Source: Mucilaginibacter daejeonensis (GTDB taxonomy: Bacteria > Bacteroidota > Bacteroidia > Sphingobacteriales > Sphingobacteriaceae). From it: DNA of 64,000 nt. Under the pieces are notes generated by a model, which made no database searches, was not told the DNA's origin, and was given only the letters and a program-made list of their open reading frames with translations. The number at the start of each line of letters is the position of its first letter. Positions within the stretch are counted from its first letter, which is position 1. The position numbers and the translations under genes were made by a program. Positions 1 to 9,800 of this stretch are shown here, piece after piece. The stretch spans positions 4,402,001 through 4,466,000 of the forward strand of contig NZ_CP086068.1 in NCBI RefSeq assembly GCF_020783335.1, in the 5' to 3' direction.

Positions 1-2096
1 TCTGCACCTTCGAATAGCTCACGATCGCCGTTGACCGACTTCCATGCTGTACCCATATCTAACAGGTTCACAAAAAAGTCGTTGGTCAGCTGACCCTCGC
101 GTTGAGTAAATATACCATGCTTAGAACCATCAAAGTTGATGTTGATGGCACGCAAACCACCGATCAACACAGTAAGTTCAGGCGCGGTCAGGGTAAGCAA
201 ATGTGCCTTATCTACCAGTAACTCCTCAGTAGGCACTTGTACACGTGGTTTACGATAGTTACGGAAACCATCAGCAACAGGTTCCAGGAACTTGAATGAC
301 TCCACATCGGTTTGCTCCTGTGAAGCATCGGTGCGGCCAGCCGTGAATGGCACGGTAACATCATGACCTGCATCCTTAGCTGCCTTCTCTATAGCTGCAT
401 TACCTGCAAGCACGATAAGATCGGCCAATGACACTTTCTTACCACCAGTTTGTGCACCGTTAAAGTCGTTCTGAATACCTTCTAACACGCCCAATACCTT
501 TTGCAACTGAGCAGGGTTATTCACGTTCCAATCCTTTTGTGGAGCCAAACGCACGCGGGCACCATTAGCGCCACCACGCTTGTCTGATCCACGGAAGGTA
601 GAGGCTGATGCCCAAGCGGTAGAAGCCAATTCAGAAACGCTTAAACCAGAGGCCAGGATCTTATCTTTCAAGGTGGCCACATCAGCATCATCTACCAAAG
701 CATGATCAACGGCCGGAACGATGTCTTGCCATAATAGGTCTTCCTGAGGTACATCATTCCCTAGGTAAAGCATCTTAGGCCCCATATCGCGATGGGTCAG
801 TTTGAACCATGCACGCGCAAATGCATCAGCAAATTGGTCAGGGTTCTCTAAAAAGCGTCTTGATATTTTTTCATACTCCGGGTCGAACCTTAAAGAAAGA
901 TCGGTAGTGAGCATGGTCGGTTTGTGTTTTTTATTGGCATCGTAAGCATCCGGAATAATGTCGCCGGCATCCTTAGCTACCCATTGATGGGCACCCGCGG
1001 GGCTTTTGGTCAACTCCCACTCAAAGCCAAAAAGGTTCTCAAAGTAATTGTTGCTCCACTGGGTAGGCGTAGTGGTCCAGGTCACTTCCAAGCCGCTGGT
1101 GATGGTATCGGCACCTTTACCTGTACCAAAGCTGTTATGCCAGCCAAAGCCTTGTGATTCCATCGTTGCACCTTCAGGCTCATCGCCAACGTGGTCAGAC
1201 GGTGCAGCACCGTGCGTTTTACCAAAGGTATGGCCACCGGCGATCAGCGCCACGGTCTCCTCGTCATTCATGGCCATGCGGCCGAACGTATCGCGAATAT
1301 CCTTAGCGGCCAGTACCGGGTCAGGGTTACCATCAGGGCCTTCAGGGTTCACGTATATCAAACCCATTTGTACCGCAGCCAGTGGCTTTTCAAGGTTACG
1401 GGTATGCACCTTTCCATCGGCATTATCGTCAGATACCAGGATACCATGATCCTCGTCAACACCTTCTGAACCTTGTGCGTAACGGATATCGCCACCTAAC
1501 CAGGTGCGTTCCGAACCCCAGTAAACCGATTCATCAGCCTCCCAGGCATCTTTACGGCCACCGGCAAAGCCAAAGGTCTTGAAGCCCATTGATTCCAGCG
1601 CTACGTTACCGGTCAGGATCATCAGATCGGCCCATGATATTTTACGACCGTATTTTTGTTTGATGGGCCAAAGTAAACGGCGGGCTTTATCCAGGCTCAC
1701 GTTATCAGGCCAACTGTTCAAAGGGGCAAAGCGCTGTAAACCTGCACCTGCACCGCCACGACCGTCGGTAACGCGATAGGTACCGGCGCTGTGCCAGGCC
1801 ATACGGATGAACAAGCCACCGTAATGGCCAAAATCAGCAGGCCACCAATCTTGCGAATCGGTCATTAAAGCATACAGGTCTTGCTTTACCGCTTCCAGGT
1901 CAAGGCTTTTAAATTCTTCTGCATAGTCAAAGCTTTCATCCAATGGATTCGATAAAGATGAGTTTTGACGAAGGATATTCAGTTTTAATTGGTTAGGCCA
2001 CCAGTCATTGTTACGGGTGCCCCCACCGCCAACATTGTGCTTCATGTCACCGTTCAGGAACGGGCATTTAGTGATGTCATTTGATCCGTTTTCCAT
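1..2096 (-). CDS. katG: Catalase-peroxidase KatG (3' end outside window)
   Basis: Bifunctional haem enzyme that removes hydrogen peroxide by catalase and peroxidase activity. I translated the minus strand from the ATG at 2096-2094: 698 codons stay open to the window edge, so roughly the last 40-60 residues of a usual KatG are missing. Seen: distal haem-pocket motif RMAWHSAGTYR (about residues 98-108, with the Arg, Trp and His), MGLIYVNPEG with the Tyr and RMAMND with the Met of the family's Trp-Tyr-Met crosslink, and GGHTFGKTHGA with the proximal haem His. All key residues are present, so it should be active. No oxyR-like gene is next to it. Confidence 0.97.
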   Translation of the reverse strand, partial: MENGSNDITKCPFLNGDMKHNVGGGGTRNNDWWPNQLKLNILRQNSSLSNPLDESFDYAEEFKSLDLEAVKQDLYALMTDSQDWWPADFGHYGGLFIRMAWHSAGTYRVTDGRGGAGAGLQRFAPLNSWPDNVSLDKARRLLWPIKQKYGRKISWADLMILTGNVALESMGFKTFGFAGGRKDAWEADESVYWGSERTWLGGDIRYAQGSEGVDEDHGILVSDDNADGKVHTRNLEKPLAAVQMGLIYVNPEGPDGNPDPVLAAKDIRDTFGRMAMNDEETVALIAGGHTFGKTHGAAPSDHVGDEPEGATMESQGFGWHNSFGTGKGADTITSGLEVTWTTTPTQWSNNYFENLFGFEWELTKSPAGAHQWVAKDAGDIIPDAYDANKKHKPTMLTTDLSLRFDPEYEKISRRFLENPDQFADAFARAWFKLTHRDMGPKMLYLGNDVPQEDLLWQDIVPAVDHALVDDADVATLKDKILASGLSVSELASTAWASASTFRGSDKRGGANGARVRLAPQKDWNVNNPAQLQKVLGVLEGIQNDFNGAQTGGKKVSLADLIVLAGNAAIEKAAKDAGHDVTVPFTAGRTDASQEQTDVESFKFLEPVADGFRNYRKPRVQVPTEELLVDKAHLLTLTAPELTVLIGGLRAININFDGSKHGIFTQREGQLTNDFFVNLLDMGTAWKSVNGDRELFEGA

Positions 2097-2163
2097 GTAA
2101 ATTTTCGGTTTATTATTTAATTAGTGATGCTGATACGGCTATTACCTATTTACATCTGTTATA

Positions 2164-2171
2164 CAAATGTA
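2164..2171 (-). promoter_or_regulatory. Probable -7 box of the katG promoter
   Basis: On the minus strand the sequence reads TACATTTG, matching the Bacteroidota -7 consensus TAnnTTTG, about 70 bases before the katG start. I saw no TTG at the usual distance upstream, so only the -7 element is supported. Confidence 0.4.
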
Positions 2172-2275
2172 TGTGTTGGATACATTGGTAGTATGCTTAT
2201 CAATTAATAAGATAAGTTATAGATATTACCTATCGATATTTAATTTTATATAACTTAGCTGAATACCTATACCCC

Positions 2276-2506
2276 ATGAAGACCATATTGATCCTACGCA
2301 AAAGTATCCTGTTCGCCATCATACCCGTTCTATTTTTGAACATCACAGCTTTCACGATGAAGATCCAGCATTGGCCCTTTACACAGTGGGTAGTTATCGC
2401 AAGTGCTTGTGTATCGGCGATATTGATGTTGATGATATTTGCGTGGCTCATCGTCACCTTATTCGGCTTTAAGATCATACTGCGGAAAGCCAAACAGGTA
2501 CAATAA
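2276..2506 (+). CDS. Small two-helix membrane protein
   Basis: Product of 76 residues with two hydrophobic segments (about 8-27 and 37-65) separated by MKIQHWPF, and a basic C-terminus. The MKIxHWP element between two helices recalls GldL-related small proteins of Bacteroidota; that link is only a resemblance. A 94-codon antisense frame covers the same stretch, but it is rich in Cys/His/Ile without sensible organisation, so I prefer this strand. It stands alone between divergent katG and a convergent surface-protein gene. Confidence 0.55.
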   Translation: MKTILILRKSILFAIIPVLFLNITAFTMKIQHWPFTQWVVIASACVSAILMLMIFAWLIVTLFGFKIILRKAKQVQ

Positions 2507-2565
2507 ACTACCACTTAAGACCGACCGGGCGTCAAGTCGGTATCACGATCGAACATAAAAGAAAA

Positions 2566-2588
2566 GGGCATGGCTTGCGGCCATACCC
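2566..2588 (-). terminator. Terminator of the glycine-rich protein gene
   Basis: GGGCATGGC, loop of five, GCCATACCC form a stem with one mismatch. On the minus strand it is followed by CTTTTCTTTTATG, a T-rich tract, so it fits the end of the gene at 2627-3712. Confidence 0.65.
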
Positions 2589-2626
2589 TCTTCTCAAAAA
2601 ACTATCATCACTACTATTAAAAGATC

Positions 2627-3712
2627 TTATTGCTGATCATCATCCGGACCATCGTCAGGAACGCCGGTCACTACATAGACCTTTTTTCCTGAACTGTCGC
2701 GCTGCTGATGCAGGTAAACACCATCAGGCGTTACATAATATTTCTCGCCGTTGATCTTTACTTTCTGGCTGTTCTCGGGTAACTCATCGATCACGTCACC
2801 GATCTGCGGCATGGCGCCGTTATCAGTACCACTCACTTGTTGGCCATCTTCGGTGTTCAGTTCACCATCTTTACCAGCCACACGATATACCACACGGCCA
2901 TTATCTTTGGTAACAGGCAAGTAATACACACCGTTCGATTCGTAATACTGTACACCATCTATCGTGATGGCCTCGGCGTTATCAGGCAGGGCATTTACCT
3001 CGGCGCCAACCGGTGGCTCTACCACGGTGTATTGGTTGTTTTGTTGCTGGTAGTAAAAGCCATTGCTGTAATAGTATGGGTAACCGCCCCAATAGAACGG
3101 ATAATAACCGTAAGGCAACACACCGATGCTAAATCCTAAGCGTGGGTAGTAATATTGATTGTAAAAGCCACCATAGTAGTGGTAAAAACCACCATAAGGG
3201 CGACCATAAAAACCTCTTACCCCACCGCGGTAATATGACCGGCCGTAAAATGAACGACCGCCAAACCCAGGACGAATTCCCGGACGACCACTAAAACCAG
3301 GACGACCGAAGTTGCCCCTGAAACCATAGTTGCCACGGGGCGAACTAAAGCCTGGCCTCGAGAATGAGGATCCGCCACGATCCGGCCTTATACCTGAGCG
3401 ATCAATGTTGTTAGGCCTTGAGCCGAAACTTTGACGATCTGGCCTTTGGGAGAAATTGCCTCCACCGAAGCTTGGTCGGTTGCCACCGCCAAAGCTCGGA
3501 CGGCTTCCTCCACCAAAATTACCGCCTGAGCGGCTACCGAAGCCACCGCCAAAACCTCCACGCGAGCCACCGCCACCGAAGCCTCCACCACCGTGGAAAC
3601 CACCGCCACCGCCGCCTCTTCCACCACGTTGTGCACTGGCGTCATAAGTAAGCGAGAATGTGATGATCACGCTTAGGCCAAGTGCTGCTAAATATCTTCC
3701 TAAAGTTCTCAT
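2627..3712 (-). CDS. Glycine/tyrosine-rich secreted protein, DUF6515-like
   Basis: 361 residues. A signal peptide (about 1-28, ending DASAQ) is followed by a long low-complexity region (about 29-170) of GGGG and repeated RPSFGG units, then a Tyr-rich stretch (YYPFYWGGYPYYYS, around 205-220). The C-terminal part has two copies of a short module of the form LPxxAxxIxIxGxxYYxxxGVYY, as in DUF6515 proteins of Bacteroidota. Its exact role is unknown; a cell-surface or matrix protein is an inference from composition. Antisense frames within the repeat region are artefacts of the glycine codons. Confidence 0.85.
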   Translation of the reverse strand: MRTLGRYLAALGLSVIITFSLTYDASAQRGGRGGGGGGFHGGGGFGGGGSRGGFGGGFGSRSGGNFGGGSRPSFGGGNRPSFGGGNFSQRPDRQSFGSRPNNIDRSGIRPDRGGSSFSRPGFSSPRGNYGFRGNFGRPGFSGRPGIRPGFGGRSFYGRSYYRGGVRGFYGRPYGGFYHYYGGFYNQYYYPRLGFSIGVLPYGYYPFYWGGYPYYYSNGFYYQQQNNQYTVVEPPVGAEVNALPDNAEAITIDGVQYYESNGVYYLPVTKDNGRVVYRVAGKDGELNTEDGQQVSGTDNGAMPQIGDVIDELPENSQKVKINGEKYYVTPDGVYLHQQRDSSGKKVYVVTGVPDDGPDDDQQ

Positions 3713-3888
3713 TTTGTCTTTCAGAACACTGGGCTCCTAACTGTTCATCTCCAATGTTGCTTATTGATAGACGAACTAACCTTATCAAAGTTTAATCGGG
3801 CGTTAAAGTATCCATCATTCCAGCGTCATTTGACAAGCATCCAAACCACTTTGCGCTGAGGATGTTGCTTTAATAAACACAGAAGACC

Positions 3889-4176
3889 ATGACACTACCT
3901 AATGAACAACAGCCGAACGATGTATCGGCATCTGATAACGACCGCGTACAGGATGCCGGCAATGCCGATGCAGCCAAATTCAACGCCGATGAGCAGGAAC
4001 GCTTTGTGAACGACAGTATCAGCTCGGAAACCGACCTGACCGATGATGCAGGCGATCAGCACGCCACACCGGCCGCTGACCAAGGCAGCAAAACAGAGTT
4101 GGAAGACAACCTGGGCGGAGGCACCAATCTCTCGCTGGACCAGCTCAAAAAAGAAGGCGGCCCTGAAAGCCGCTAG
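3889..4176 (+). CDS. Small acidic, probably disordered protein
   Basis: 95 residues, very rich in Asp, Glu, Asn, Gln, Ala and Ser, without signal peptide or hydrophobic segment. Such composition predicts a disordered cytosolic protein; I recognise no family. The start is the ATG at 3889 after AGAAGACC. It ends 13 bases before a strong bidirectional terminator. The overlapping antisense frame (3895-4305) runs through that terminator and into the neighbouring gene, and is rejected. Confidence 0.7.
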   Translation: MTLPNEQQPNDVSASDNDRVQDAGNADAAKFNADEQERFVNDSISSETDLTDDAGDQHATPAADQGSKTELEDNLGGGTNLSLDQLKKEGGPESR

Positions 4177-4188
4177 ATCGTGATCAAA

Positions 4189-4220
4189 CAAAAAAGGCCC
4201 CTGCAGAACAGGGGCCTTTT
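4189..4220. terminator. Bidirectional terminator
   Basis: AAAAAAGGCCCCTG, loop CAGAA, CAGGGGCCTTTT: an 8-bp GC stem flanked by A-tract and T-tract. It serves the acidic-protein gene on the plus strand and the SusCD operon on the minus strand. Confidence 0.9.
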
Positions 4221-4240
4221 GTATGGAATGAAGTTCGGTA

Positions 4241-4717
4241 TTAATGATCGTCAGCCAGAAATTTGGTACGACGGTAACCGGTATACTTAAGGGTATAGGT
4301 ACCATTTGCAGCTGACGAGATCGTAGCCGTAAAGGTCAACTGATCGGTAGTAACACCTGAACCAGGCGCTTTGGTACCGTTCTTGATGATCTTACCATCG
4401 GTGATCACGACCGGTTTGGCGGTCCAAGCGCCAGTGATATCAGTACCGCTTGGCTGGGCAAAAGTACCTGCGCTCAGGTTAACGTTCACCAATGTTTGAT
4501 ACCCGTAATCGGTCTCTTTTAACCACATCTGGGTAGAAGAGTTAGAGGCGGTGTTAAAGGTCGAGATACGGTACCAAGCTGGGTCGCCGTCATCGGCCTG
4601 TACCCAAAACTCTCCGGACATATCCTGCACTGCCGTGCCGCCGGCATCGATCGTGTCCTTACGGCATGAACTGAACACGACAACGAATGCTATCAGTGTA
4701 TATATGATCTTTTTCAT
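4241..4717 (-). CDS. Lipid-binding-type lipoprotein (PF12888-like)
   Basis: 158 residues from the ATG at 4717 (MKKIIYTLIAF). An upstream TTG at 4729 would lengthen the signal peptide without need. The lipobox VFSSC marks it as a lipoprotein. The mature part (MSGEFWVQADDG, ISTFNTAS, MWLKE) fits the small 'lipid-binding putative hydrolase' domain that often follows SusCD genes; the hydrolase label in that family name is unproven. It is the last gene of the minus-strand operon, 18 bases after the Ig-like lipoprotein, and ends at the bidirectional terminator. Probably a surface accessory of the transporter. Confidence 0.8.
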   Translation of the reverse strand: MKKIIYTLIAFVVVFSSCRKDTIDAGGTAVQDMSGEFWVQADDGDPAWYRISTFNTASNSSTQMWLKETDYGYQTLVNVNLSAGTFAQPSGTDITGAWTAKPVVITDGKIIKNGTKAPGSGVTTDQLTFTATISSAANGTYTLKYTGYRRTKFLADDH

Positions 4718-4735
4718 AATATCTTGCAATAGTAA

Positions 4736-5398
4736 TTATTGTTTAACAAAGTTCCGCAATGCGGTTCCGTAGCCTTGGTTATTGATCACCCATGAGAAAG
4801 CGGTAAGCTTACCACCGACCACAGTAGATACCTCACTTGATGAGCTCGTGGTCAAACCATCGCTGCTGATCTGAGATGGGATGTACACACGGTTACCAAC
4901 CTGGTTGAATGCAACAGCGGTCAAGCTCACGTTGGCAGCACCACCTGGATTATCCACCAGGTAAACGCCTGAACCGATCTTGGTAAAGGTAGCCACCTGG
5001 CCTGTTGATGCTCTCAGGTAAGTTCCGCTAAAGTCATTAGCAGCTGCTGTAGCATCAGGACCTGTAACGATCACCGTACGGCTCGCTTTTGCAGAAAAAC
5101 CGTCTTTGTTAGTTGCAGAATAGTTCAGTGTGTAAACACCTGCCGTAGCAGTGTTCACCGTACCGGTAGTGGTCACTTTAAGGTCATTGGAACCTTCTTT
5201 AGCTACTATACCTGGTTCCACGTAAGTACCACCTTTTGCAACCACAACATATTTGCTACCGGTCATGGTAAATACCGGGAAGTTGGTGATGGTCGATTCT
5301 CCAACAGTACCTTCTGGGTAATCGAAATTATCTTTTTGGCACGAGTATATCGAGACACATAACAATGCCGCCCCGATGAATTTTAAATATTTTTTCAT
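4736..5398 (-). CDS. Ig-like (DUF5011/DUF5012-type) lipoprotein
   Basis: 220 residues from ATG 5398 (MKKYLKFIGAALLCVSIYSC), a clean lipoprotein signal with Cys at about 20. Two further ATGs at 5410 and 5422 are possible but add non-signal residues. The sequence TYVEPGIVAKEG followed by AGVYTLNYSATNKDG is typical of a bacterial Ig-like DUF5011 domain (about 50-110). A C-terminal module begins NDFSGTYLR. Third gene of the SusCD operon, 27 bases after susD by the chosen start. Likely an exposed lipoprotein that helps bind the imported substrate. Confidence 0.8.
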   Translation of the reverse strand: MKKYLKFIGAALLCVSIYSCQKDNFDYPEGTVGESTITNFPVFTMTGSKYVVVAKGGTYVEPGIVAKEGSNDLKVTTTGTVNTATAGVYTLNYSATNKDGFSAKASRTVIVTGPDATAAANDFSGTYLRASTGQVATFTKIGSGVYLVDNPGGAANVSLTAVAFNQVGNRVYIPSQISSDGLTTSSSSEVSTVVGGKLTAFSWVINNQGYGTALRNFVKQ

Positions 5399-5425
5399 GT
5401 TCAATTTCATTGGTGTGTTCATTGA

Positions 5426-6886
5426 TTATTTACCCCACCATACTGGAGTGGTGATCGGAACTTCTGCAGGAGTGTTGCTGTTACGGCTACGCTCAACGTC
5501 AGGGAATACCAAACGCTTAGGGAAACGGCCCGATGTTACACCGTTGGCAGAATAAACCCATTGGCCAGGTACATAAGACGCATCGGTAGAGTATACCGTG
5601 CTTGTACGTGGGTAACCGGTACGCTCTTGCTCAAAGAAACCTTCAAGCGTGTGACCTGTGTTAGGGAATGAAGCCCATTTTTGAACGATGATCGCCTCGA
5701 TCTTTTGCTCAGTGGTACCACCTGTTGGGAAAGGATACAATGAACCGCGGGTAGCGCCTGCCTGTGCGAAAGCAGCATTAACACCAGCTTCGTACAATGT
5801 GCCCGCGCTGGCACCTCCGTTGAAACGAAGATCAGCCTCAGACTGCAGGAAGAAAGACTCAGCCGCTGTCAGGAAAAATACCGGATCGGTAGGTTTCTGA
5901 ACAGGTGTGTTAGCGTTAGCATACTCTGGGTGTGAGGTCAATGAAGCATTGAAATCACCTTGATTTATCGATACAGGGCTAGCCGTACCGAAGTAGCTAA
6001 CCGCACGAGGGTCGTTGTTAGCGATCAGGTAGGTAGCTAAGGTTCTGCTTGCACGCAGGTTAGTGGTAGTATTAAGGGCGTAAACGTTATAAGTATAGAA
6101 CGGGTTACGCTTATCAGTGTTATCACTGTAGCTGGTCACACCTGCGTTAACGGCCAGGTAATCAGCATTCCTTGCTTTCAGTTTTTGATAACCGGCTTGT
6201 GCATCAGCTGGTGCCTTGTTGATCATACGCAGATACATTCTTAGTTCAAGCGTGTTAGCGAACTGGCGCCATTTGCTCATATCACCCTGGAACAGGAAGT
6301 CAGCAGATGCTGCGGTACCGGTTAGGTTGGTAGAGTAGTTGGTGGCTAAAGCAGCGTCGATCTCGGCCAGCAAACCTTTGTAGATAGACTGGCCATCATC
6401 AAATTTTGGCTGCAGGCCATCGATACCTTTGAACGCCTCGCTGTAAGGCACCTGATCGTAAAGATCTACCAGTGTTTCGTAAACTACGGCTTTCATTACA
6501 GTGCTCATCAGGTAATACTGATTGTTGCCCTGTGCTTTTGACTGAGTGATAGCCAGCTGAAGGTCATTCAGTGCTCCGGCAAATAACTCGCTGTAGTTAG
6601 CATTAAGGTCAGTACGGATCAGGTTATACGCATCAATGCTACGGTACTGGCTCGAGTTGTTCGACTGTGCCCAGTACTGTGACCATATACCACCTAATAT
6701 ATTCAACTCGCCACCCATACGGCCAGCAGCCGATATTACTGCCGAAGGGAATAAGATCTGTGGTGTGGCCTTGTCTATCGAAGGATTGTTAGGGCTCACG
6801 TTTATATCAGCGATCTTGCTGCATCCGAAAGACAGGGATGACAGAGCAAGCACTAATGCTGATTTATATATCGTTGTTTTTTTCAT
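5426..6886 (-). CDS. SusD/RagB-type substrate-binding lipoprotein
   Basis: 486 residues with lipoprotein signal (LSFGC, Cys at about 22). The N-terminal SPNNPSIDKATPQILFPSA and the helical TPR-like body (SQYWAQSNNSSQYRS, YEALVDLYDQVPYSEAF-like region) match the SusD-like_2 group (PF12771). Outer-membrane lipoprotein that caps a SusC barrel and captures a nutrient. It lies 13 bases after susC, so the two are co-transcribed. No glycoside hydrolase, peptidase or sulfatase sits in this operon, so the substrate cannot be inferred. Confidence 0.93.
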   Translation of the reverse strand: MKKTTIYKSALVLALSSLSFGCSKIADINVSPNNPSIDKATPQILFPSAVISAAGRMGGELNILGGIWSQYWAQSNNSSQYRSIDAYNLIRTDLNANYSELFAGALNDLQLAITQSKAQGNNQYYLMSTVMKAVVYETLVDLYDQVPYSEAFKGIDGLQPKFDDGQSIYKGLLAEIDAALATNYSTNLTGTAASADFLFQGDMSKWRQFANTLELRMYLRMINKAPADAQAGYQKLKARNADYLAVNAGVTSYSDNTDKRNPFYTYNVYALNTTTNLRASRTLATYLIANNDPRAVSYFGTASPVSINQGDFNASLTSHPEYANANTPVQKPTDPVFFLTAAESFFLQSEADLRFNGGASAGTLYEAGVNAAFAQAGATRGSLYPFPTGGTTEQKIEAIIVQKWASFPNTGHTLEGFFEQERTGYPRTSTVYSTDASYVPGQWVYSANGVTSGRFPKRLVFPDVERSRNSNTPAEVPITTPVWWGK

Positions 6887-6899
6887 GTTGTTAGATCAA

Positions 6900-9800
6900 T
6901 TAAAATGAAACCTTTAATGACGCACCAAAGTAACGCAGTGGAGGAGCGGTCCTGAACTCGCCTAACTCACTGGCCAGATCGATACCCTGGTTAGATACCT
7001 CTGGGTCGATGGTTTGGTTACGTTTTGGCAACCAAGTGTAAAGGTTACGGCCAAATACGGTGATCATTGCACGCTGGGCGCCTACCTTTTGAGCGATAGA
7101 TGCTGGCAAGCTGTAGGCTAAAGTAGCCTCACGAAGTTTAACAAAGGTCTTATCTAAGATCCGGTTCTGGTAAGCCAAAGCTTTGTTAGAAGTTGGATAG
7201 TAGTAATCATCAACGTTAGTTTCGGTGATCTGAGTAGTGTTCTCTACGTAGCTGGTGGTACCATTAGCGTTGGTAACGGCTTGTACCGAGTTAGGTACGA
7301 TGAACGGACGACGATCGTTGTACAAAGTTTTTTGGTCAGCACCAACAAAGTTCAACAGGTCGGCAGTTCCAGAGTAGAACTTACCACCCTGACGCCAATC
7401 AAGCGTAAAGCTGAAAGTAAAGTTCTTGTAACGTAACTGGTTGTTCATACCCATTTGGAAGTCAGACTGCGAAGTACCGTAGTTACCCAACTCTGTTGAA
7501 GTGACCGGGAAACCCTGGCTGTTCACTACGATACGGCCTTGTGGATCATAAACCGCTTGAGGTGCCAAGAACACGCCCAATGGCTGACCAGCGATAGCTG
7601 CTAATTGTGCATCATAAGCACTGTTCAAAACAACCTTATTCAAACCGTTAGGTAACTCTAATACTAAGTTACGGTTGCGGGTAAAGTTGTAGTTCACATC
7701 CCAGGTCACATCCTTAGATCTGATCGGTGTACCATGTAACGAGAACTCGATACCACGGTTACGTACTCTACCAAAGTTCAATACTGCTGTGGTATAACCT
7801 GATGATGGAGAAGTTGATACCGGAAGGATCTGGTCTTTTTTAACACGGCTGTAGTAAGTAAAATCAAAACCTAAACGGTTCTTGAAGAAACTTGCCTCAG
7901 CACCTAACTCAAGCTCGGTCTGGGTCTCTGGTTTCAGGTTACCGTTGTTCAGCTGGTTGCTGATGGTGAAACCTGGTACACCATTGAATGGGAACGAGTT
8001 GTTACCAAAACCTAAAGCAACGTTAGTAGCGGTGATGGCGTTCAGGATACGATACGGATCGGTGTCGCTACCGGTCTTACCGTAGCTGGCTCTTAATTTG
8101 GCGCTTGATACCGAGCTGTTCTGTAAACCTAATGACTCGATGATGTTGTAAGCTAAGCTGGCTCCTGGGTAGAAGTAATCGTTCTTACCTTTTGGCAGGG
8201 TCGATGACCAGTCATTACGGCCGGTCAGGGTCAAATACAGGTAACGTTTGTAACCGATAGTGGCCTGAGCGTAAACGCCTAATAAACGACGGTGGCTTTC
8301 ATTTTCGAAGCTGGTAGGTTGGTTAGAAGTGTTCGACAACTGGTAGAAACCAGGGATCGTCAAACCTTGAACCTCGCTGCTCAGCGTGCGGCTGCCACGG
8401 TCGTTGTAGTTAACACCCACTAAACCGTTCAAATCAAAATCAGATGTGATAGCGGTGTTAAAAAGGGCGTTGACCTTCGAATCGTATTCGAATTGTTTGT
8501 ACGCATCCTCGATCACGTTACCAACGTCAGCAGCGCGGGTAGCACCTTCAGGGTTGGTAGGGTTAGCACCGTTCCAGCTGCCTACAGCAGGATTGTTCAC
8601 GTTGTGCCAGATCCTGTCGCCGGCGTTATTCACGTCGACACCTTGTTGGATCTGGAAGCTCAACCATTTGTTGGCTTTGTATTGCAGGTTGACGTTACCG
8701 TACACCCTATCGCTGCGGTAGCGGCTACCGTTCTCATACAAGGTGTAGTATGGATTCTCGGCAAATGGGGTAAAGTAGTTATCAACGTTAAAGTATTTGT
8801 TCTTGTAGTCGCGCAGGTCGCGGATCGGGATGTTGCCCGGGATCTGCAGGATCTCTTCGTAAAAGTTAGAACCGATACCTGAGTCGCCCTGGCCGGTGGC
8901 CACAAAACGAGAGGCTTTGCTTACATAGTTCATTGAAGCCTCAGCTGTGAAGCCTTTGTAAGTGGTCGATCCTTTTAAGCTGAAGTTGTTACGCTTGTAA
9001 GAATCATTGTTTGATGGCAGGATACCGTTGCTGTATACGTTACCGTATGACATGTAGTAGGTAGAGTTCTCGTTACCACCACTCAACGCGATCTGGTTGT
9101 TCAACTCCAAACCGGTATCAAAAGCGTTCTTAACATTGTCTTTAACGAATGAGAATGGTTTCAACAATTGAGAGTTGTCAACAATGGCACCCCATGGTCT
9201 AACCACACCATCATATTTAGGACCCCAGTTACCGTTCTCAGAGATGTAAGATTGTGAATCCCAACCCTGACCGAACACTTGTTGCGGGTGATAGGTCAAA
9301 GCTACGTTGGTCAATGTGGTACCTAAGGTCACATCGATAACCGGCTTGCCAGCTTTACCTCTCTTGGTAGTGATCAAGATAACACCGTTAGAACCGCGTG
9401 AACCGTAAAGTGCGGTAGCCGCTGATCCTTTCAGGATGCTCATGCTCTCGATCGAGTTAGGATCGATATCGTTAGCGTTATTACCAAAATCGAAGTTGGC
9501 ATCCGAACCCGGACGTGAGTTATCGATCGGCACACCGTCAACGATGTACAAAGGCTGGTTACTACCAGTGATAGACGAGAAGCTACGGATGATCACTTTG
9601 GTAGAACCACCTGGTGCACCCGAAGTGTTCGAGATCTGTACACCGGCCACTTTACCTTGCAAACCGCTGAATAAGTTGATCGATGACGAAGCATTGATCT
9701 GCTCAGTGGTCACAGTGGTTTGAGCGTAACCCAGTGATTTCTTTTCGCGGCGGGTACCTAACGCGGTAACTACCACCTCGCCAAGCTGCTTTACATTAGG

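Noticed and set aside
2230..2514. 94-codon minus-strand frame over the small membrane protein gene
   Set aside because: Composition is odd (many Cys, His and Ile without pattern) and the opposite frame has clear membrane topology.
3388..3651. Antisense and shifted frames inside the glycine-rich gene
   Set aside because: They arise from GGN repeats; products are Pro/His/Val low-complexity and lack any start signal.
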